A program made the translations under genes and the position numbers. A model generated the notes under the pieces. That model saw only the letters and a list, made by a program, of their open reading frames with translations, had not been told where the DNA came from and searched no databases. A stretch of 12,262 nt of DNA from Planctomycetaceae bacterium (GTDB lineage: Bacteria; Planctomycetota; Planctomycetia; Pirellulales; Thermoguttaceae), in NCBI GenBank assembly GCA_015062085.1, contig SUVI01000124.1, positions 1-12,262 on the forward strand, written 5' to 3'. Position 1 is the stretch's first letter. Each line of letters begins with the position of its first letter. Positions 7,241-12,262 of this stretch are shown piece after piece.

Positions 7241-8407
7241 TTATTTATGTGCCGGTTTGAGCAGGTCAGCGACGAAATCCCGCGTGTACATGTCCAGCCC
7301 CCAGGCGGGAGCGCACATGGCGATATTTTCGACGATCTTATCGAAAGAATCCAGCGGAAGTTCCGCCTGCGTGAACGTGATCGGCGCGCCGATGCTTTCG
7401 TACCAGGCTTCCAGACGTGCGATTCCCTGTTCGATCGCTTCGTCTTCATTTTTGTAGGTAACGCCCATGACATTTCGGGCAAACTGGACCAGACGGCGTC
7501 CGTAGAGGTCTTTCACCTTCCGCATCCAGCACGGCATCGCAACAGAGAGGGAGGCGCCGTGGGCTGTGTCGTACAGGCAGGACATTGAGTGGCCGATCAG
7601 GTGCGCGGGATACGCAGCGTTCTGGACTCCCGCGAGAAGCTGTCCGTTCCAAGCCATGGTGGAGGCCCACATCATGTTGGCGCGTGCGTCGTAGTCCGAA
7701 CCGTCGGCGATGCAGCGGGAAGTGTACTCCATGACCGTCCGCATGAGGCCTTCCGCGTAAGCGTCCTGGATCGGCGTTTCGGGGTCGGAGTTGGTAATGT
7801 ACCCCTCCACGATATGCGCGAAAATGTCCACGCCGGCAAACGCGGTGTACTTCGCTCCCAGAGAGAACGTCGCGGTCGGGTCAAGAATGGAGACTTTCGG
7901 CATCAGACAGTTGACGATGAGCCCGAATTTCTGCTGCGTCTCTTCGTTCGTGATGACCGTTCCGCCGTTCATTTCCGTGCCGGTGGCCGCGACGGTCAGA
8001 ATGTCGCAGATCGGAAGTGCTTTTTCCGCGGGCGTTTTGCCGGCGTAGAAGTCCCAGAGACTTCCATCGTAGAGTGCGCCCAGCGCGATCGCTTTGGATT
8101 CGTCGATGACGCTCCCGCCGCCCAGAGCGACGATGAGGTCCACGTTTTCCTTTTTCGCCAGATCGGCCCCCGCCTGCGCGTGTGACAGACGCGGATTCGG
8201 GCTGACGCCGGAATATTCCACGATCTCCAGTCCCGCGGCTTTGAGAGACTCGACGACGAGGTCGTACAGACCGTTCTTTTTCACGGAACCGTGTCCGTAG
8301 ACCAAAAGAACCTTTTTACCGAACGCGGCTGCCTCGGTTCCGATCTGCTTGACGGTGTCGCGGCCAAAGACGATCTTGACGGTATTTTGATATGTGAAAT
8401 TCTGCAT
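7241..8407 (-). CDS. Iron-type (group III) alcohol dehydrogenase, YqhD/BdhA-like
   Basis: The 388-residue protein belongs to the Fe-ADH family that reduces aldehydes or oxidises alcohols with NAD(P)H in the cytoplasm. The N-terminal dinucleotide domain shows YGHGSVKKNGLYD (37-49) and GGGSVID (96-102). TGTEMN follows at 142-147. The metal ligands of YqhD are kept: Asp194 and His198 in GVDIFAHIVEG, His269 in PAHLIGH and His283 in DTAHG, with the same 14-residue spacing. Substrate cannot be read from sequence; butanol-type dehydrogenases are the nearest in pattern. The ATG at 8407 has no Shine-Dalgarno sequence, only an A+T-rich leader, yet no better start is seen because the N-terminus fits the family. 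It is a single-gene unit between terminators. Confidence 0.95.
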   Translation of the reverse strand: MQNFTYQNTVKIVFGRDTVKQIGTEAAAFGKKVLLVYGHGSVKKNGLYDLVVESLKAAGLEIVEYSGVSPNPRLSHAQAGADLAKKENVDLIVALGGGSVIDESKAIALGALYDGSLWDFYAGKTPAEKALPICDILTVAATGTEMNGGTVITNEETQQKFGLIVNCLMPKVSILDPTATFSLGAKYTAFAGVDIFAHIVEGYITNSDPETPIQDAYAEGLMRTVMEYTSRCIADGSDYDARANMMWASTMAWNGQLLAGVQNAAYPAHLIGHSMSCLYDTAHGASLSVAMPCWMRKVKDLYGRRLVQFARNVMGVTYKNEDEAIEQGIARLEAWYESIGAPITFTQAELPLDSFDKIVENIAMCAPAWGLDMYTRDFVADLLKPAHK

Positions 8408-8459
8408 AGCAATTAATTAAAAATGGGGGTTTTGATGGAATGAAAACAGCGTTTCCGCT

Positions 8460-8488
8460 ATTTTACACCATATCCGCGTCTCCCGCAA
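8460..8488 (-). promoter_or_regulatory. Candidate promoter of the alcohol dehydrogenase gene
   Basis: On the minus strand TTGCGG (8488-8483) and TAAAAT (8465-8460) are 17 nt apart. The -10 box matches 5 of 6 bases but the -35 box only 3 of 6. The leader would be about 45 nt. It lies between the terminator at 8561-8601 and the gene, where a promoter is needed. Confidence 0.5.
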
Positions 8489-8560
8489 GGCCCCCCTTGG
8501 AAATTTCAGCCGGTCATGCAGGAAAGAGAACGGTGAGTCGGGCGCGTTTGTCTCAAGGTG

Positions 8561-8601
8561 AAAAATGGCAGGCCGTTTTGTTGTTGCGCAAAACGGCCTG
8601 C
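8561..8601 (-). terminator. Strong terminator of the TIM-barrel gene
   Basis: On the minus strand GCAGGCCGTTTTG (8601-8589) pairs perfectly over 13 bp with CAAAACGGCCTGC (8580-8568) around an 8-nt loop, followed by CATTTTT. It begins about 20 nt after the stop of the gene at 8622. Confidence 0.93.
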
Positions 8602-8621
8602 AGAGATCTTGGGGCGAGCTC

Positions 8622-9527
8622 TTACTTCAGCTCGACCGACTCAAGGTATCGGAGACTTTCGAGGATCTGCGTGCGGAAAACGGGAGATTCATCTTCGATG
8701 AAGTAGAATTTCACCCCGGCATCCTGAGCAGCTTTGAGGATCTCCGGATAGTTTGCCTGGCCGGAACCAATGGCGACGTCATTCGTGACGGGAGTTCCGC
8801 CGGTCAGGTCGCCTTCGACTCCTTTTTTCAGGTCTTTCAGGTGCATGAGCGGGAATCGGTCCGGATATTTTCGCAGAAGTGCCGCAGCATCCGCACCAGG
8901 GAAGATCGTCCAAAGAACATCCATTTCAAACGCAACCGTTGCCGGGTCCGTGTGCTGCACCATGTAATCAAAGAGCGTCTCGCCTTCCTTTCCGCCATCC
9001 CACGGATGAAATTCGTAGCCGTGATTGTGATAAACGAACGTCAGACCTTCCTTCTGGAGCCGTTTTCCGGCAGCGTTGAAGATCTCGACCGCCCGCTGGG
9101 CATCCTCCATCGAAAATTCGCCGCGTTTGTGCGGGAACCAGGCGATACCGACGTACTGGATGCCGAGAACTTTGGCTTCATGGATGACTTGCTGGAGCTT
9201 CTCTTCGCTCTGGAACATGTCGAGCCCCCAGTTTTTCGCGCCGGCTTTCAAACCGTATTTTTCAAGCAGCGCCTGATATTCTTCGATGCTCAGACCGTAA
9301 TCTCTGGAGGCTTCAACGTACTTGAACCCCATCTCGGCAGCAAGTTTGACGGCAGGTTCGACGCCTTCTTCCGCGCAAATACTTCGCAGACTGTACATCT
9401 GAAGTCCGACCGGACCGCGAAATCCTTCATTCGTACCGACGCCGTTTTCTGCATGAAGGCAGGTACTGAAAAATAGGAATGCGAGGGAAAGAACGCACCG
9501 AGTGAGGATCTTCGGGAGGGAGCGCAT
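8622..9527 (-). CDS. Exported sugar phosphate isomerase/epimerase-like TIM barrel
   Basis: The 301-residue protein begins with a Sec signal peptide that probably ends at LHA26, so it acts outside the cytoplasm. The rest is a xylose-isomerase-like (AP endonuclease 2 superfamily) TIM barrel. Typical strand-end motifs are VGLQMYSLR (40-48), YHNHGYEF (166-173), FEMDVLW (200-206), MHLKD (228-232) and IEDE (277-280), which supply likely metal ligands (Glu, Asp, His). Such exported members are common in Planctomycetota and are usually annotated only as sugar phosphate isomerase/epimerase. The true substrate is unknown. The start is supported by AAAGGAA 6 nt before the ATG. The gene has its own promoter (9583-9611) and terminator (8561-8601). 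Confidence 0.9.
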   Translation of the reverse strand: MRSLPKILTRCVLSLAFLFFSTCLHAENGVGTNEGFRGPVGLQMYSLRSICAEEGVEPAVKLAAEMGFKYVEASRDYGLSIEEYQALLEKYGLKAGAKNWGLDMFQSEEKLQQVIHEAKVLGIQYVGIAWFPHKRGEFSMEDAQRAVEIFNAAGKRLQKEGLTFVYHNHGYEFHPWDGGKEGETLFDYMVQHTDPATVAFEMDVLWTIFPGADAAALLRKYPDRFPLMHLKDLKKGVEGDLTGGTPVTNDVAIGSGQANYPEILKAAQDAGVKFYFIEDESPVFRTQILESLRYLESVELK

Positions 9528-9582
9528 AAAATTTCCTTTCGTGGCTGGAAAAATGAAAAATCAAAACGGAATGATCTTCTTC

Positions 9583-9611
9583 ATCTTAAAAGGAAAACAC
9601 ATTTTTGTCAA
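9583..9611 (-). promoter_or_regulatory. Sigma-70 promoter of the TIM-barrel gene
   Basis: On the minus strand a perfect TTGACA (9611-9606) lies 17 nt before TAAGAT (9588-9583), which matches the -10 consensus at 5 of 6 positions. The transcript would start near 9576 and reach the ATG at 9527 after about 50 nt. Confidence 0.85.
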
Positions 9612-9630
9612 GGATCTCCCGCCAAAAAAC

Positions 9631-9666
9631 AAGAAAAAAACACCGTTTTGCCCAAAGACAAAACGG
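9631..9666 (-). terminator. Rho-independent terminator upstream of the TIM-barrel promoter
   Basis: On the minus strand CCGTTTTG (9666-9659) pairs with CAAAACGG (9650-9643) around an 8-nt loop, followed by TGTTTTTTTCTTGTTTTTT. It would stop transcripts coming from the methyltransferase gene or from the candidate RNA at 9760-9862. No protein gene ends directly before it. Confidence 0.85.
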
Positions 9667-9759
9667 CCCCTCTATTTTCTTTAAACACTGCTTTTTTGAG
9701 ACAGCATGACCGCGCAAAAACACACACGGAAAAATGGTAGACCTGCCTCAAAACGGGGA

Positions 9760-9862
9760 AATAAAAATGGGAGTGCTGAACACCTGAAATTGCCGCGAAA
9801 TACGCCCTTGCGACAGGGATGAAACACAGCAAAACAGGGTCAGCACTCCTGACATGTACATA
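9760..9862 (-). ncRNA. Candidate small structured RNA or inverted-repeat element
   Basis: A perfect 10-bp inverted repeat, GGAGTGCTGA at 9770-9779 and TCAGCACTCC at 9840-9849, encloses 60 nt. Read on the minus strand, nested shorter pairings continue inward (CCTG/CAGG, TTGC/GCAA, CCCT/AGGG), so the whole could fold into one long imperfect hairpin. It is followed by CATTTTTATTT, as in a terminator. A TATAAT lies just upstream at 9870-9875, but no -35 box is seen at the right distance. The ends could equally be terminal inverted repeats of a small mobile-element remnant, though no target duplication is visible. It does not resemble 6S, SRP, tmRNA or RNase P RNA. Confidence 0.35.
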
Positions 9863-10087
9863 CATATTATATCTACAGACAGGAATGCCTCTCCAGACAG
9901 ATCGACTGTTTCAAAACCGGCAGGCCGGGTCGCAATTTGCAAAAAATCGATCTGTTCTAGCGCATTCGAAAATGCCGAAAGTCCGGCATCTCTCAAATTG
10001 ATTTTGTTTCGGCGAAACGGCAACAAAAACTCCCGCCTCGCCAACTTTCATTTTACCCCATCTCCCCAAAATTTCAAGGGAGAGAGG
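9850..10087. other. Gene-poor stretch after the methyltransferase gene
   Basis: No convincing gene is seen here. Small open frames in this stretch have no recognisable domain or good ribosome site. It contains several short palindromes: ATGCCG/CGGCAT at 9972-9989, TTTTGTT/AACAAAA at 10002-10028, and GGAGA/TCTCC around the methyltransferase stop. Together with 9528-9849 it makes a gap of 560 nt between coding genes, the longest in the window. It lies at the downstream border of the A+T-rich restriction-modification block. Confidence 0.6.
9966..9989 (-). terminator. Weak terminator-like hairpin downstream of the methyltransferase gene
   Basis: On the minus strand ATGCCG and CGGCAT form a 6-bp stem with a 6-nt loop, followed by only TTTCG. 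It could be the end of the restriction-modification transcript, but the U-tract is short and it lies about 100 nt after the stop. Confidence 0.3.
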
Positions 10088-11227
10088 TCATTCTCCAATA
10101 AGAAGCACTTCCCGACTCTTCTTTTTAGAAAGAACGTATTGGTAGTGCGTACTTTCCATAACGCGAATATGTTTTTTATATTTTCCCATGATCTGACACA
10201 ATTCCTCAATAGCGGGATAACCATTATTTCGATAGGAGACCACGCAGATCGAATTCTGGAATTTCTCGAATAAACGGTCAAATTTATCCGTAATGGAGTT
10301 GCGATCATTCCAAAGATCCATTGGCTTTCGTATGGGTTTATGCTTGTATTGCAGCGCAAGCCATTTCGGCCATTCATCATAATTTGCCAACCCTTCCAGA
10401 AAATGGTAGAACTCCAGATAATTTGTCCCGATCCCTCGCTCTGAAATATACGGAGTATCGATATACACTAAATCATAATTTCCCGCGGGAATATCAAATA
10501 CATCAAAATTAGCGGCACAGCAGCGCAGACCGTTTGAGAAGATCGCCCGATTGGCTTCCTGTATATATTTCGTAAAATGTTCCTGAAAGGGTCTGTCCCA
10601 CGTGGTTTTGTTTCCAAAGGTACGCTTTACCTCCGAAAGACGCACATAGAGATTCGCACGATGGAATAAATTATAGGGACGTTTGGCAATACAGGCTTGA
10701 AAAAGGGCAAAATACGCAATTGCACGCTGATATTCGTTTCGGCAATTCTGAATATTGGCGATGACCGTATCCAATTGACGGTTCTCTTCATCCGTAAAAT
10801 AGATTCCGGAAAAAGTATCCTGAATAAACGGCGACGCATTCTGTGCCGGCTGAAACAAAGCTGTGATCTGTTTCTCCGGAAAAAGCTCCGCATCATTTTC
10901 AATGAGTCCTTTTCCAATGATATAATTAAACGTTAATATATCATTATAAGTGACTGCTTTCCCTTTTCTTTTCAGCATATGGGAAACACAGCCGGTACCG
11001 CCGAACGCGTCCAGGACAGTATGGAACTTTAATTCTCGAATACATTCCCAGATCCAATCGGTCAATTTGCTTTTGGATCCCTGATAGCGCGTTGCCGGAA
11101 ATGGAAACTGAAAATCATTATGTTCTGCAGTCATATCGGCATTCGACAACAGAACGCCGTCAAAGCTGCCGCCTCGATTATCCAGAAAAAATGTTTGTTC
11201 CGGATGATATTTCATTGACAGTTTCAT
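10088..11227 (-). CDS. D12-class N6-adenine DNA methyltransferase of a type II system
   Basis: The 379-residue protein transfers a methyl group from S-adenosylmethionine to adenine in DNA and should protect the host from the endonuclease encoded just upstream. Motif X is RYQGSK (47-52), the AdoMet motif I is DAFGGTG (73-79), YND follows at 94-96, and catalytic motif IV is DTPY (257-260) in LVYIDTPYIS. DTPY replaces the usual DPPY; Asp and Tyr are kept, so activity is likely. Its ATG overlaps the endonuclease stop in ATGA, with GGAGAG 5 nt before it, which indicates translational coupling. About 40 residues precede motif X. It does not look like the shorter Dam-like M.EcoRV. The target is inferred only from its partner. 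The A+T-rich composition suggests acquisition by transfer. Confidence 0.92.
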   Translation of the reverse strand: MKLSMKYHPEQTFFLDNRGGSFDGVLLSNADMTAEHNDFQFPFPATRYQGSKSKLTDWIWECIRELKFHTVLDAFGGTGCVSHMLKRKGKAVTYNDILTFNYIIGKGLIENDAELFPEKQITALFQPAQNASPFIQDTFSGIYFTDEENRQLDTVIANIQNCRNEYQRAIAYFALFQACIAKRPYNLFHRANLYVRLSEVKRTFGNKTTWDRPFQEHFTKYIQEANRAIFSNGLRCCAANFDVFDIPAGNYDLVYIDTPYISERGIGTNYLEFYHFLEGLANYDEWPKWLALQYKHKPIRKPMDLWNDRNSITDKFDRLFEKFQNSICVVSYRNNGYPAIEELCQIMGKYKKHIRVMESTHYQYVLSKKKSREVLLIGE

Positions 11228-12030
11228 TCATACTCTCCATGAAACGTATTTTCTTTCGGCGCGATCTGCTTATATTGATAGTAACTTGCCAAATCAGAAT
11301 AAGGAACGACTCCTTCCGGTGCCATATCGCGTGTCAGATAAAATCTCCAATAATCGTCAAAAATCTCGCCCCCCAATTCCGCAAAGGGACCAAGTCCATT
11401 TTTAAGTTTGCGGATGTCCGTAATAGAACCGATATTTTTCGTATTACCGGATCCAGGCCGGGATGCCGCGATTCGGAACTTTTCCTGAACCAAGAATTCA
11501 AAATTCGAAATGACCGAAAGAATGTCATGAAGTTCTTCTATTTTGAAAGTCGTTTTACCGTCAAAAATCGTTTCATTTCTCGAATAGATCACTCCAAGAA
11601 TAAAATGCGCACTGTACGTATCATAGCTGAATGTAATATTTTTTGTGCTCTGTCTGTCACGAAAATAACCGGTAAACGCGCCTAATGTAAAACCTTTGAC
11701 CTGATTTTCCGATTTTCTGTACGTCGATTTTATATCAAGTGCCAAATACGTTTTATCAGCACTGTCATAAAAAGTAATATCCGGATAATAATTCTGTTCA
11801 CGGGCAGTAATGATCCTAAGATCGTAATGTCTGGCAAAATCGAAAATCACCGGGAAAAGAAGAAGCTCGATTATTTTTGAGATGATTTTTGTGTCGATCG
11901 ATATCGTGTAAATATTTTGGTAAATATCGATAAAACCTTTAACGACCCATTCCTTGCGCGCATCTTGGAGTGTTTCAATACGCGTATTTAAAAAAGAAAG
12001 CAGATTTTCCTGAAATTTTCCGGTTTCCAT
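11224..12030 (-). CDS. EcoRV-family type II restriction endonuclease
   Basis: The 268-residue protein aligns by eye with R.EcoRV along most of its length. The active site is complete: Glu55 (SKIIELL, EcoRV Glu45), Asp84 in QNYYPDITFY (Asp74), Asp99 and Lys101 in LALDIKSTY (Asp90, Lys92). FTLGAFTGYFR matches FTLGGYTSFIR. The recognition loop GSGNTKNIGS (193-202) keeps the Gly, Gly, Asn, Thr and Asn that read the bases in EcoRV. The Q-loop QNxYPD is also kept, and DDYWRFY near 225-231 matches LDYWRNY. It therefore probably cuts GATATC to blunt ends. The start at 12030 has AAGG 7 nt upstream. No consensus promoter is seen between the dikinase terminator hairpins and the gene. It precedes its methyltransferase and overlaps it by 4 nt. 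Confidence 0.95.
   Translation of the reverse strand: METGKFQENLLSFLNTRIETLQDARKEWVVKGFIDIYQNIYTISIDTKIISKIIELLLFPVIFDFARHYDLRIITAREQNYYPDITFYDSADKTYLALDIKSTYRKSENQVKGFTLGAFTGYFRDRQSTKNITFSYDTYSAHFILGVIYSRNETIFDGKTTFKIEELHDILSVISNFEFLVQEKFRIAASRPGSGNTKNIGSITDIRKLKNGLGPFAELGGEIFDDYWRFYLTRDMAPEGVVPYSDLASYYQYKQIAPKENTFHGEYE
11900..11905. other. Single GATATC site in the window, inside the endonuclease gene
   Basis: Reading the window by eye, this is the only GATATC. It is the site predicted for the EcoRV-like enzyme and lies near the 5' end of the enzyme's own gene. Confidence 0.8.
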
Positions 12031-12057
12031 TCTCTAACCTTTCATAAAAATCCGTTT

Positions 12058-12090
12058 AAAATAAAGCTCCCGGATCTCTCCGAGAGCTTT
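12058..12090 (-). terminator. Distal terminator hairpin after the dikinase gene
   Basis: AAAGCTC (12063-12069) pairs with GAGCTTT (12084-12090), with a further 4-bp stem (CGGA/TCCG) inside after one mismatch. On the minus strand ATTTT follows; on the plus strand TTTTT runs into the end of the stem, so it could work both ways. It is only about 30 nt before the endonuclease start. Confidence 0.7.
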
Positions 12091-12100
12091 TTAATCCGTT

Positions 12101-12128
12101 AAGTGAGCAGATCGAGATCCGCTCACTT
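12101..12128 (-). terminator. Proximal hairpin after the dikinase gene
   Basis: AAGTGAGC (12101-12108) and GCTCACTT (12121-12128) form a perfect 8-bp stem with a GATC/GATC inner stem. No U-tract follows on the minus strand. It probably acts with the next hairpin as a tandem 3' end or protects the mRNA end. Confidence 0.6.
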
Positions 12129-12141
12129 AAAAATGTTCAAC

Positions 12142-12262
12142 TTAGTCTTCCAGAGCAGCCTGAGCGGCGGCCAGCTTGGCGACCGGAACGCGCAGCGGCG
12201 AGCAGGAGACGTAGTCAAGACCGATCTTGTGGCAGAACTTGACGGAGGACGGTTCGCCGCCG
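12142..12262 (-). CDS. ppdK: Pyruvate, phosphate dikinase, C-terminal end (partial)
   Basis: The last 39 codons of a longer gene are present, ending in TAA at 12144-12142. They read [20 protein letters not shown] followed by [19 protein letters not shown]. This is the conserved end of the PEP/pyruvate-binding barrel of pyruvate, phosphate dikinase, including the Cys in SCSP that acts as proton donor to pyruvate enolate. The enzyme interconverts pyruvate, ATP and phosphate with PEP, AMP and diphosphate in the cytoplasm. The N-terminal part is outside the window. Related PEP-utilising enzymes share the fold, but the CSP(L/F)RVP(I/V)A(R/K)LAAAQAA end is specific to the dikinase. Confidence 0.93.
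   Translation of the reverse strand, partial: GGEPSSVKFCHKIGLDYVSCSPLRVPVAKLAAAQAALED

Noticed and set aside
5999..9476. Plus-strand open frames opposite pdxST, the alcohol dehydrogenase and the TIM-barrel gene
   Set aside because: The minus-strand genes carry full catalytic motifs and family lengths; the plus frames are shadows without recognisable features.
9796..9828. A CRISPR-repeat-like sequence (CGCCCTTGCGACAGGGATGA then AAC)
   Set aside because: There is only one copy with no spacer pattern and no cas genes. The likeness is explained by a short palindrome inside the larger inverted repeat.
9770..9849. Confident call of an insertion sequence remnant
   Set aside because: There is no transposase fragment and no direct target duplication at the ends (AAAATG on one side, TGACAT on the other), so it is kept only as an alternative to an RNA.
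9748..10044. A 98-residue minus-strand open frame after the methyltransferase gene
   Set aside because: It has no recognisable domain or ribosome site, and it runs through the inverted repeat and hairpins, so it is probably chance.

Overview
The window reads almost entirely on the minus strand. It looks like a bacterial chromosome of the PVC group (Planctomycetota, Lentisphaerota and relatives). The pointer is a 1306-residue exported protein that fuses a hydrazine-synthase-alpha-like middle domain with two CXXCH motifs to an FGE/SUMF1-like domain. Exported sugar-phosphate-isomerase-like TIM barrels and exported beta-helix proteins fit the same group. The phylum is an inference from gene content. 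Most of the window is G+C rich. The restriction-modification genes at 10088-12030 are clearly A+T richer by eye.

Layout from right to left, which is the direction of transcription. At 12142-12262 is the C-terminal end of pyruvate, phosphate dikinase, followed by two hairpins. At 11224-12030 is an EcoRV-family restriction endonuclease, overlapping by ATGA a D12-class adenine methyltransferase (10088-11227). A gene-poor stretch (9528-10087) holds several hairpins, including a possible small structured RNA or inverted-repeat element at 9760-9862. At 8622-9527 is an exported xylose-isomerase-like TIM barrel with its own promoter and terminator. At 7241-8407 is an iron-type alcohol dehydrogenase with its own terminator. 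At 5578-7030 is pdxST for pyridoxal phosphate synthesis, with a near-consensus promoter and a strong terminator. At 1351-5271 is the large HzsA-like/FGE-like protein behind a perfect sigma-70 consensus promoter and a leader of about 150 nt. At 1-1302 is the start of an exported right-handed beta-helix protein, probably in the same operon.

The genes form separate transcription units divided by terminators, not one system. PdxS and PdxT work together as one PLP synthase. The endonuclease and methyltransferase form one restriction-modification system, and its conserved recognition loop predicts cutting at GATATC. The large CXXCH protein and the beta-helix protein are probably co-expressed and both exported. 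Their shared job is unknown. This pair is the part least explained by known biology, above all the exact in-frame duplication and the cysteine ladder in the beta-helix protein.
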